DNA from: Podocnemis expansa
Lineage: Eukaryota; Chordata; Testudines; Podocnemididae
Length of the DNA: 64,000 nt
Direction of reading: 5' to 3'
Assembly: GCA_007922195.1 (NCBI GenBank)
Contig: ML682002.1
Coordinates: forward strand, 744,001-808,000
This document shows, piece by piece, positions 35,401 to 47,400 of the stretch. The notes beneath the pieces were generated by a model. It did not search any database. It saw only the letters and a list, made by a program, of their open reading frames with translations, and was not told the DNA's origin. Position 1 is the stretch's first letter. Every line of letters starts with the position of its first letter. The position numbers and the translations under genes were made by a program.

Positions 35401-38400
35401 CTTATGTTTGATCTCATCACACAAGTCTTACAAATGGGGTTGGTGTCCCCTGGATCTTTACCAAACCTGCCTGAGTCCGAATAAGAATGTCTCCGTCTGA
35501 TGACCATTATTAGCACCCCTTTGGTTTGTATGGGGTAAAGCTCTGTAAAAAGCAGGCAGGCATCTGGCAGTTTTTTGCTTGCTTTCAGTCAGTCACAGAG
35601 TTTGGGCCCAGAAACCTGGCTCTGACGGCTTTCTTTGCTGATATACAGTGCCAGAACTAGCTCTTCCGGCACCTGGGGCAAGCATCCCCAAAGGCACCAT
35701 CCCTGACCTGGGCCCGATCCAGCCCCAGCTGCAGCTGGAAGGTGACGGGGAGCCAGATCGGTCCCCAGCTGCCGTCCAGCCACAGCTGGAGCTCCCCACT
35801 GCCTCCCAGCAATGGCTGGGGATGGATCCAGCTCCCAGCCACTGCATTGTAGCGGGTGCAGGGGACAGATCTGACTCCCTGTGGCAGCTGGCGATGGATC
35901 CGGCTCCTCAGCAGCAAGGAGCCAGATCCACCCCCAGCCACCATGGGGTGCTGGATCTGTCCCCTGTGCCATCTAAAATTCAGCTGCTGGGGCTTTGCCC
36001 TGGTCACCATGGCCTAGTTACAACCCTGCCACTTTAGTTATTTACTAATAGTACTGTATATACGGTCACAGCTAAAGGCCTCCATCAGAGATCGGTGTCC
36101 ATTGTGCTAGGCCGTGTACACAGATATCAAAGAGATGCTCCATGCCCCACTAACAGGGCCAGAAGCCCTGGGTACCAGCAAAAATGGGACTCCATCCCTA
36201 TGTTCCCTCTAAGCTGTGCACATGTGCATGCGCACAAAGGTTGTGAAACCTGTGCACCCAACAAATTAAAGTGCGCACAAAAAAATTCAACAGTGCTAAA
36301 ATTTTTATGCTGCTTTAAGTAGGTAATTTCAAATAGCATGTTTCAAATAAGGCTTTGTAATTTATGACATCATTTCCATCACCATATCAAAATAAAATTT
36401 AGAAATTATTTGCATCATACACATTTACTTCATTGCACTCACCAGTTTGACCACAATCACTGGCACGTGCACAGATTTGACCACTGGTTCCAAAAATTTG
36501 CACAAAAGAAATTTTTTGCTCACACAGCCTACGAAAAGTTAGAGGGAACATTGCTCCATCCCCTAATGCTCCTGCAAAATCTGGCCCCCTGCCTCACCAA
36601 CCTCCCATTACAGCACTGGTGGGGCTTGCTTGGGGGTGTGGGGTGAGGTCCTGGGGCCAGAGGCCAGGCTCCACGAGGTCCCACCCTGGCCCTAGACAGG
36701 CTAGTCCACCCCCAGGGGTGGGGTGGGGTGGGGTGGGTGGCTTTCCAGCCGGCCCCTAGGGACAGACCAGCTGCTCCAGGGCTGGGGCGAGAGGCCCCTT
36801 GTGCCCCCCAAGGATGCCTCCCCCCCAACAGGCCACCATGGGGGGCCTTGGTGGGGCCCCTAGAGGGGGTGGCTGTACAGTGGTGGGCAGCCTGGGGCCA
36901 CTTAATCCAGCCCTGTCCACACGCCTTAGCATTTTACACACTTCGGAAGACACGACAGGGAATAAATGAGCAGAGGACGAGGTGAACAGTCAGTTAGTAA
37001 GGGGGAGCATAAGTAACTTTTCTGGGACTATTTAGACCCACTGATTCAGATGCCCTCTTGTCTGCATACGGGTCTAGTCCCTTGGACCTTGCAGACTACT
37101 CGCTGTGCCACATCTTTCAGCCTACAATCACCACCCCTCCTACCCACATACAGGTGCATCGCTCCTCCAAGCTGTGCCTTACCAGGGTCATCGCATCGAT
37201 GCTGGCTTGGTGGGTCTCCACCAGGAGCTTGACTAAATGGTTGTAGCCGTTCTGTGCGCTGAGGTGAAGAGGCGTCAGGCCCAGTTTGGTCTTGGCGTTG
37301 ACAAAGGCCTTGTGCCACAGCAGGATGTCTGCAATCTGGTCATGGCCGTTTTCAGCTGCCAGGTGCAAAGCTGCCTTCCCGTGCTGCCAACAAAGCCCTG
37401 AGGTTACCTGCTGCACTTACCCAAGCAGCCAGAAAATCACAGATGGGCCCCCTTGGAAACATGACCTTTAAGTTATTCCTAGAGATTTGCTGTGTGCTCT
37501 GGACCTATAAATACTGGGCCATGAAAAGAGTGCTGCATGACTATTTTTGATCATAAGCAAAGAAGTCAAACATGGTCTGAGCTGTGTGTGAGTGTGAGAG
37601 AGACGGAGAGTGACAACAGGAAGAATGGCCCAGTGGTTAGGGCACTCAGGAGCCCCGGGGCCAAGGCCCTACTCTCACAATGTCCTGTGTGACCTCGGGC
37701 AAGTTGCTTAGCCTCTCTGGATATGTCCACAAAGCAGCAGGCCTCAGAGCCTGAGTCAGTTAACTGGGGCTTGCACTGTGGGGTTAAAAATGGTGATGCA
37801 GAAATTGGGGCTCAAGGTGAATCCTGGGGAGGTTCTCAAAGCCTGACCAGCTCCATTGCTATTTGTAATGTGAGGTCAGTCTTGCTCCCATGAATTTTTT
37901 CACAGCACAGACATATCCTCTGTGCCTCAGTTCCCCATCTGTAATATGGGGACAAGAGCACCTCAGAGGGGGTCGTGAGCTGCTCAGATATTGGGGTGAC
38001 AGGGGCTGGGTAAGTAGCTTAGATAGATGATGCCCTCCAGTGACTGGACCCCAGAAAGCGCCCATAACCTTCTGCTACTGTCTGCCAAAGAAGCGCTCTT
38101 TCAGATCAAATGCAAAAGGTCTGTTTCTGGAGCTGTGGGATAGAGGTTCAAGTCCCTCCACCCCAGGCAGGCGAGCTTGTGTGTTGTCTGCAGGATGCAA
38201 AATTATTGTAGTGTCTTTACCTCATCAAGAAAGAGTTTTAATCCCCTCTCTAGCATGGGTGGCATTTGAACATCTCCTGGGGGAGTCTAGTTCCCTGTCA
38301 AACTTTTTCCACCTGCCTACCCCTGCTCTGCCCCAGGGTCTGTGTCACATCCCTTCCCATTGCTAGAGGAATGAGGCAAGTATTGGGTCTTGCAGGAGTG

Positions 38401-41400
38401 GAAGAAGGTATGTAGTGAGGGGCGGCATGTGAAGAGGAGGGACCTGGTGGGTGGGGAGAGAGGAAGGTGCAGAGGGTGGAGGGGACTTGTGACAGGAATA
38501 AGCAACAGGCACAGGCACAAGGAGCTGAGCAGCAGGTGCTGGGGCCTTGAAGGAGATAAGCAAGGAGGAAAATGGGGGGATCACTATGGACCAGGCTTCT
38601 GGCAGTTGCATCATGGATGGTTTAACCTCCCCTGGCCTACTATACCCACCGCCCATGCTCTAAGGCCAGAACAGTATGGAGCCAAATAGGTTACAGGGAT
38701 GCAATGCAGACAAATCTCTATGCATTTATTTAGCATCATACATGTTCTGTGTGTTACAGGCAATGCACCTGCCCCAACGTGATGTCAGACTAATTAATCT
38801 AAAAGCACAGCTAGCTGGTAGACGCTAGAGGAGCCAGTGGCAGGGAAAGATGGCCACATAATTTTTCCAGGCAGAGCAAATCACCAGAATGGGAGGAAAA
38901 TCCCATTCTGTAAATTCCTCATCTTCTAGAGTCTGACGAAGTGGGATTTTTCTCCTACGAAAACTCATGTGATAAACATAAATCATTCCAAATTAAATAG
39001 CATTCCAAACTAACTATCATTTTGATCATGTATTAGCAGCCCACGTTGCCTGCAATGAAGAAGAAGTTGAGAGAGCTGTACAGAAAGCCAAGAAAATCCT
39101 ATAGTTGGAAGATCAATTCCTTGCTCTTCTGGCTTACAAATCAACATCAATAGCAGCTACTGGATATAATCCAGGCCAGCTCTTGATGGGAGGACAGCTC
39201 AACACTACTGTTCCAACTTTGGGGGAAAAAAAATCTGTCTCCAAAGTGGCCAGACATGAAAAGAGTAGCCAAATCAGATAAAAAAGACAAATAGGAAACA
39301 GTCATGGGATAAGAGGAAAGTCCTCTCTTGGATCAGTAACTAGTTAAAAGACAGAAAATAAAAGGTAAGAATAAATGGTCAGTTTTCAGCATGGAGAGAG
39401 ATAAATAGCAGGTCCACCTAAGGATCTGTACTGTTCAACGTATTCATAAATGATCTGGAAAAGGGGTAAACACTGAGAAGGCAAATAATAAGAAACAGAA
39501 TTATTCATGGTGGAAGAGTCCAAATTTGACTGTGAAGAATCACAAAGGGATCTCACAAAGCTTGGTGACTGGAAAATAAAGTAGCAGAAGAAATTCAATG
39601 TAGATAAATGCAAAATAATGCACGTTGGAAAGTATAATCCCAGTTATGCATACAAAAGATGGGGTCTAAATTACCTCTCATCACTCAAAAAAGAGATCTT
39701 GGCATCATTGCGGATAGTTCTTTATAAACACCTTCTCCATGTGCAGCAGCAGCTGTCAAAAAGGGCTAATGGGGGAGTTGCTGCTGCAGCCCCCCCACAT
39801 CTCTGGCCCAGCCCCGGCAGCTATTGGGACTGGATCGGGCTCACAGAGGCCACCAGAGGCAGGAGCCAGATCTGAGCTTGGGTCACTTGCTGCTGGCTGT
39901 CGGTGGCAAAAGTCAGATCCAAGTCCAGGTTGTTTGCCGCTGGCTGGCAGGCAGTGGCTGGAGACAGATTAGGCCCAGGGGCGAGGCTGGGCCAAGGCCC
40001 TGAGCTTTTTTCAGGGGAGCAATGCTCCTGGCTAACAATGTTAAGAATCCTTAGAAAAAGGATAGAAAATTGAGAAAATATAGTAGAGATACTATATAAA
40101 CAGGGCCGGCTCTACTGTGAGGCAAGAGACAGACATGGCTTCAGGTGACAGTTCTTAGGGGCGCCTGGCTCCCCTGAAGATCAGGCTGGCTCCTGCCTCT
40201 TCAACTCTTTCCTAGAAGCTCAGGCACTGTTAGTCAACCTGCAGCTTAAGTCATGTAGGCAGAGTGCACTTTAAATCCCTCTGCAGGCAGATGCTGGAGA
40301 TTTATGGACTTTGGAAAACCATTTTCCACCTCCATGAATGAGATGGGGGGGGGCACCAAGTCAAAATTTGGCTTGGGGCGCCACAACCCCTTGAGCTGGC
40401 CCTGTATATAAATCCCACATCTTGAATACTGAGTGCATTTCTGGTCTCTCCATCTCAAAAAAACATATATTGGAGTTGGAAAAAGAACCTAGAAAGGAAA
40501 CGAGAAAAAAATATTAGGGGTATCAAACAACTTTCATATGAGGAGAGATGAAAAATACTGGGGCTGTTCAGCTTGGGAAAGAGACAACTAAGGACAGATA
40601 TGACAGAGCTCTATAAATCATGAACATGGTGGAGAAAGTTAATAAGGAGGTGTTATTTGCCCCTTTACACAACAGAAGAACCCGGTGCCAGCTGATGAAA
40701 ATAGTTGGCAGGTTTAAAACAAACATAGGGAAGTATTTCTTCACATAGTTCACTATCTATCTGTGGAACTTGTTATCAGGTGAGGTGGTGAAGACCAACA
40801 ATATAACTGGTTTCAAAGAAGTATTAGATCAGTTTAAGGAGAACAGGTCCATCAGTGGCTATTAGCCAAGATGGTCTGATTGCCAAATGCTGAGACCAGA
40901 TGGAGGACAAGATACTGGACAAGATGGACGATTAGTCTGACCCAGAATGGCCAATCTCACGTTCTTATGTTCTATGATTGTATGAACACTCTCGCAACAG
41001 ACATCACACAGAGAACTACTGGTTCTAGAGCCTGGTGACTGTATTCACATCAAATTGGATGGAGAAAAAGGACAGACCACTCCAGCTGTTGCAAAGAAAA
41101 AGAATTCAAAACCCAGATCATATGTGGAAAAAACCAACAGTGGAGCTCAACGGAAAACATTGGCATCTACAGCATGTTCCTCAGAAAGAACGAACAAACA
41201 AACGCTACACACGGAGGATGAAGAACAAGAGTGACAACTCCTCAAGAATCCTAGACTGACCACAGCCAGTCATCAGAAGTCCAAAGTTTGATTTGTGCTC
41301 TTAGAAAACCAGTACATATCACAGAGGCCTAACAGATGGGTCTGTACTGAACTTCAAAGATAGCATGATAGTATAAATATTGTAAATGGCAGGAATGTAG

Positions 41401-44400
41401 AACTTAAAGGGGGAGACAGAATGAAGTTACACTGTGGGTAAAACACCTTATTTAAGCGAACATCAGTGACACCTGGGAGTAGATCTCAAGATCTCCTGAT
41501 GAGCACATCTGGTCTGAATCTGGAACAGAAGGAAGCTCTGTAGCTAACCCATATCTGGCACAGGAACACGGCAGCCAGGACGCCTACTCTCTTTCACTCC
41601 CCTTCCAACAGTGTTCAGGGAGGGTACGCCTGATCAGACTGGCAATCCTCAGACTCCTCCAAGGAACAGGGGTCTGAGGAAAACTGCCTCTAGTGTAAGC
41701 CTCTGCCTTTGATGGATCCGAGGTTAATATTGGCAACTATGAGACACATCTAAGCCTACATTGAAGGGGGATCTCGCTCGGATTCCTCTCAGCCCCTGCT
41801 TGCCCTGCCCTCTCTGCATAGCCCAGCTTGGGTCACTGCCACCTCATGCTAGGCTGTGGTGACATGGAAGAGGCACCTGTCCCCTACCTCATCGAAGACA
41901 TCAACGCGGGCATGGTGCTGGAGCAGGATCTTCACTATCTCTGTGTGTCCTTGGTCCGCTGCCACCAGCAATGGGGACCAGCCATTCTAGAGAAGAGGAA
42001 GAGATGGGGTGTGCTGAGCTCTTTGTCCTTTTCCTGCTATTGTCATGGACCTAGAGAGTCAGCACACTTGGATGGTCAGAAATACACTAAATTCAGTGGT
42101 GAGAGGGGCAGGATTCACCGGTGCTGGAAGTGCTGTATAGTCACACAACAGGTACAGCACGGCCAACAGTGGCACCAGCTTCTTCACACACCTTCCCTGT
42201 TGATGCACTCTGAGGGACCCACCTCTGGCAGTTGTGGCACTTCACAGTCAGCACCTAGTAAGTCCCCGGCCTTTCTTTAAGGGGGCTGTCAGTTAACACC
42301 AGCTCTGTCGGTGGTTCTGCGACGTGGCCACCTGCTTCCTCACAAAGGGACCGAGGCCACCAGATCACCTCATGCCAGCCAAAGTGGCAGCAGATAGAAA
42401 TGACTCCACCACTTCTCACCCACCTGACAGAACAATGACTGTACAGCCCACCAACATCCCTCGACCTTCCCATTTCAGTCCTCCCACTGGCTACAGATTC
42501 CAATTGCAGCTCATGTGAGCACAGTGAAAGGATTCAGAGTCACTATGGAAGCTGTCTTCTGAACTCTTTCCAAGCCAACATCAGAGACTGGAGATTTTAT
42601 ATCTTGGATCTTCCATCCACTCATTAGTTCCAGCCCTGCTTTCAGTGTTTGCTACCCCTCTCCCCCCCCCAAAATCTGGCTAACAATGACCGACATGACA
42701 TAGGATGCCAAGACAAAGCGTTCCCTGTTCCCAACTGTTACTGCAGCCCTGATAAATTCACTCTACCAAAGGCATTACTTACAGGGCATTTGTCCATAAA
42801 GGGTAACATATCAGATCTCTTTTGAAAGCATTCAACTTATTGATGCTCATAATCATAGAGAAAAGTGTGTTTGGGTAATATAAACGAACCAGGAATCCTG
42901 TGCACTGAAAGACTAATTTATTTTTTGCATGAGCTTTCATGGGAGAAAATCCCACTTAGACGCTTTGAAGATGGGGGAACTAAGTTCAATACATCTGATG
43001 AAGTGGGATTTTCTCCCATGAAAGTTCATGCAAAAAATAAATTAGTTAGTCTTTAAATGCCACAGAACTCCTTGTTTGTTTGTTTTACTGAACTTGACTA
43101 ATTTGGCTACCCCTTTGGATTCAGGTAATATGTAAGGAATGATGTCAGTACACTGAAAGGCTGTGTCGACACTAGAGGGCTCAAGTAAGTCAACTTAATA
43201 AGGTCCCCTTAGAGAGGCCCAGTTTGTTTAAGCCGACTTTATAAAGTCGACTTAAACCAGGGGTATCCATTTTAAGTTGACTTTATAAGCTGACTTTAAT
43301 GGCTCACCTGCCTTAAGTTGACTTTATTTTGTTGACTTTCATGGCCACATTTTGTTAACTCAACTTAATAAAGCTGACTTAACCCTTAAAGTTGACTTTA
43401 ATGGTGAGAGTTATTAAGTCGACTCAATGAACTCCAAATGTGGCCCTAGAGTTGCTTAAGTTGACTTAAGCCTCCAGTGTAGACATAGCCAGTGTGATGC
43501 TCAGTGATCTTAAAGTTAAAAGGAGTCACCAGGAAGTGCAAGAACTCAGTGATGGCCTATTTGTGTAGGAGAGATTTGCTATCCCATCCTGGTCTGCCAG
43601 GATGGGGTAATGCATGGCTCAGTTGACTACCTTTGGTCCGTCCCAGAACAGTTTATGGAAAATCCTCAGAAACCAAGGCAAATGACTGAAACCACTTGGA
43701 AGTCAGAAAAGACATTTCAACACAGGGGATCACCCTGTCTAGGTGTATGGCAAGAGACTGATTCAGTACAATACAGAGTGGGGAGAAAAGGCACTCTGGA
43801 TCCATTTCCTGAGAGACATCTTGTTGAGCGGGAGTGTCTCATGAAAAAATGGATCCTAGTTTCTGTGAACTTTTTTCACTAGCTATGAAAAGGAACTGTT
43901 ACCAAGTGTAAACCCTACTTCATGTGTTATGATGCTCTTTGCTCATTTCCATCATCCTCTAGTTTCTAGCTGAACCTCTATTCCTTTGAAATAAACCTTC
44001 CTTTGGTTTATCAAAGGATTCACAAGTGCTATGAGTTACACCAAAACAGTGGTTAAAGGGAAAACTGGTGAGCAAGGGTATATGGTTTTTTTAGGCATAG
44101 AGGATCATGGATTTCAAAGTAGCCAGTAAGGTAAAAAATTCCAGTGTGGTAGCCGTGTTAGTCTGTGTACAGGAAAAGCAACAAGAGCCCTGCACACCTT
44201 AAAGGTGAACAGATTTCTTTGGTCATAAGCGTTCGTGGACTCCAACCCACTTCATCAGATGCTTATGCCCGAAGAAATCTGTTGGTCTTCAAGGTACCAC
44301 AGGACTCTTGTTTTTAAAGCCAGTGTTATGGGCTGCTATCACAGGGGAATGCTTCAAGGGGCCTTAGGGACTGGGTTCACCCCTTGTTAACCTGCAAGGT

Positions 44401-47400
44401 GCTAACAGGGCTGGTGCAGGCTGGTGGAGAGCGTTTGAGTAGCTGACAGGCTGGTGCCTTTCAGAAACTCACATGCCAGGCTCCCTCATGCTGCAGGCAG
44501 GCGGTAAGAAGTGGACTCATGGCTCGGGGTACCCCAGGAACCGTCACACAGAGCTAGAGCTTAAAGAGTTTGGCAAGGAACCATGCAGTTATTGATTGGT
44601 ACTAGGTATTGTTCTCTCCACGGCCTAGTGAAAGTAGTCTGCCATTGACTAAGCTGGGAAGGGTTTTTCTTCGGCATCCATGTCAGTTTAGCAGCATCAG
44701 GCCATGCTGGCTATTTACCATTTTTCTGGCCATTCAAAGCTCAAGTTGCTGAAGGACACAACGTCTACCTTTTTGCAACGGATGCTTGGTGCAGAGCAGA
44801 ACACCCTCACCTAGTTTACATTGCAGTGGACCTCTTCCAAACTAAACTTCATTCAAGGCATTGCTCCTACTGGGAAATGCTCCATTCAGAGATGCAGGGG
44901 AGAGGCATCAGCCCAGGACAGAAATACCTTGGCTTGCTTGTTAATGGACTGCTGCATTTGACTGGTACTCATGTGCTTCAGCATCTCCAGCAGCACATCT
45001 GCATTGCCCACGCGAGCGCAGTAATGCAAAGGGGTCTCATGTGACTGCAACACAGAAACAACCAAAGAGACTCTGAGAAGCCTTCCTCCATCAACCCATT
45101 AGCTTGAAGAATTTTGTCACCCACCCCGTCGAGAGCAAGGAGAACTTTGGGGGACACCTTAAAAGCCAATGTCTTGCCTGTTCTGCGTAGACATGGAGAA
45201 ATGGGTTTCCTCTGGCATCCTTAACCAGTATTCCTTCCTCACCACTACAGGACAACATGCTTTGCACTCGATGTTTCTGCATCTGATGTACTCCACCTCA
45301 AAAGATGATGCCTTTCTGTGGGGCTGGGTGTAAATAACTGGAGGAGGTGCTTTGGATTCCATCAAGATGCATATAAATACCAATATGCATTGTATACGAA
45401 CATTTTTATTCTTCGCTATTTTCTAAAATCGGACAGCTAAGCTGAGAAGAATCTAGGTGGCTGCATGGGGGGGGTCTGTTTTCACAAGAGCTAAGCACAT
45501 AATCTGCTTTAACAAGGAGAGTGGCACTTTTGCAACTAACTCCCCATGAAGCCCATTCAGTAAACAACCATTTTGACAGGAGCCTTCAGGACAAACAGGT
45601 CATGGAAAAAACTCCAGCTTCATAGGTCTGGGAAAACCCAGGCCCCCAACTTTGCTAGCTTTGAAGATCAGATCAGCCTGTTGGAAGGTGCTTGTTAGAC
45701 AGTCTCTATGCCTAGAACAGTGACATGATGCCTCTATGAGTGGCGGGGCCCCAGCCTTGCACGTACCAGTCGAGTGGTGTGAGAAACATCGGCATTGTAC
45801 TCTAGCAGCATGGCGATGATCTTGGTCTCCTCTTCCTCAAAGTGGACCTTGTCTTTCTTCATTGCAGCAGCCAAGTGAAGGGGTGTCTCCCCTGCCTGCA
45901 AAAAGACATGACCCAAAACACAACAAGCAAAGCGGAGCGTGCACCCCGTGGTCTCATCACGCTATCACATAGCATGGCGCTGTCACCATGTGGGGTTATC
46001 ACAGCATGTGGGCAAGCACAGTTGCCCTGCAAACAAGGAACCCTGGTCAGCTTCCTCTGATTCTTCACTGTTTATAGCTCCCCCTCAGAAAGGCTACTCT
46101 GGTTTATCAGACCCGGTATTTGAGGCTTCCCCGTGCTTGTGAGTGCTAGTGAAAAACATCCTTTTTCCCTGGTGCGTGACTGATCTCGCCACAGAGGGTC
46201 TCTCGCCCAGCAGGACTTCGTCCTTCAGGCTCAGGTCTTCCAGTCAGCGCAGTAGGAATGTGGGAAGGGAACAGCAGCCCCTCCGCTGCTTGAGGGTCTG
46301 AGCCAAAGCCCATGGACATCAGCGGGAATTTTTCCATTGACTTTGGACCAGGACCATGGAGAGGAGCCCAGGGCAGAGTGAGATGAGGAAGAAAAAGGGG
46401 GCAGGAATGGGGGAGAGAGAAGATTTCTGGGCAGAAAACGGCAGTTTGGGCTGACCCCAGACCCTAGAAGTGGTTTCTAAAAGCAGCTTTTGTTCCAAAT
46501 CATATTGACTTGGAAGGGATCGGGCACCCCAATAGAAGGCACAGTGAGGAAGAAAGACTTCTTGGTAAGCAGAAGGTCCTACAAAAAAAGCCTTCTCAAA
46601 ATGCACTTGTGAACTGAATTGCTGCCTGCTGCCCGGTTCATCAGCCTGTTCCCAGACGCTTATCTCTCACACTGTGGTTGGGCAGAGGGTGCTTGTTGTC
46701 GTTCTCACCCTCCGCGGGGACTCAGCCACATAGCCCCATGCCCCTCCATTGGAAAGGGTCACCAGCTGATGCCTCCAGCTCTCCCCATGACAAATCTAAG
46801 AAGTGTTTCTGTGACTTGACTGGGAGGAGATTAATTCCCCCATACCGTGTCCCTCCCCGCCACACACATACATAACACGCTCAGTTTCACATGCCCCAAC
46901 ATTTACATACTGGGCTCTTCTCGCCTACAGGCTCCTCCCTCTACCCCTGTCACCTCGTTTTCCTGGTTGACACAGGTGACGGCCTCCGTGTGGCTCTTCT
47001 CCATGGCCAGGTAGTTGAGGATCGACTCCACCACGGGTAGGTGACAATGCCGCACTGCGATGTGTAGAGGACACTCTCCGGCCTGCCAGTGGGGAGCAGG
47101 AAACGGACATTGAGATGGGTCTTCCAGGGCTGACCCTAGCCCTTGAGGCTGCACACACCATCTACCACCCTGACAGAAAAACTCCTCCAATCTCAGCTCC
47201 GTTCCCTTGCTGGACCTGGAAATGAATGAGCTGCCGTGTGTGGAGACAGCGAATCCAGCCATGTGCCAAGAACCATCCCTCATGCCCAGCTGCAGTCTTG
47301 TCCCTTTTCAGACTCTGCACTTCTAGGTCTGTACCCCAAATAAAGCTAATCCATCCCATTCCTTTAGACTCTCAGTTCCCTTTGGACCTCCACTGACACA

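Larger units (their letters stand above)
33272..37182 (-). other. TRPN1 intron after window exon 12 (3.9 kb)
   Basis: Contains two hAT-type elements (33,838-34,315 and 36,199-36,553), a GC-rich repeated block (35,646-36,010) and a GGGGT tandem tract near 36,715-36,740. Confidence 0.65.
39300..40984 (+). mobile_element. CR1-type LINE 3' part, inserted into the Gypsy element
   Basis: CTGTTCAACGTATTCATAAA (the LFNVFIN reverse-transcriptase segment), AAATGCAAAATAATGCACG, TCTGACCCAGAATGGCCAAT and a terminal TTATGTTCTATGATTG tail are in CR1 order on the plus strand. Two younger blocks interrupt it (39,778-40,035 and 40,101-40,404). Confidence 0.75.
37384..41887 (-). other. TRPN1 intron after window exon 11 (4.5 kb)
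   Basis: Holds a MIR-like SINE (37.62-38.0 kb), a fragment of the hairpin-type element (38.93-38.98 kb) and the nested Gypsy/CR1/hAT cluster (39.06-41.42 kb). Confidence 0.7.
41987..44927 (-). other. TRPN1 intron after window exon 10 (2.9 kb)
   Basis: Holds a hairpin-type element (42,890-43,118), the TTAAGTTGACTTAA palindrome-rich element (43,159-43,490) and a second, diverged hairpin-type copy (44,141-44,316). Confidence 0.65.

Noticed and set aside
35648..36037. 129-codon proline-rich frame
   Set aside because: Made of GC-rich subrepeats (CAGATC/CCCAGCTG units), open on both strands, and part of an interspersed repeat.
41828..42280. 150-codon plus-strand open frame
   Set aside because: Antisense of the exon at 41,888-41,986 extended into intron; no recognisable protein.
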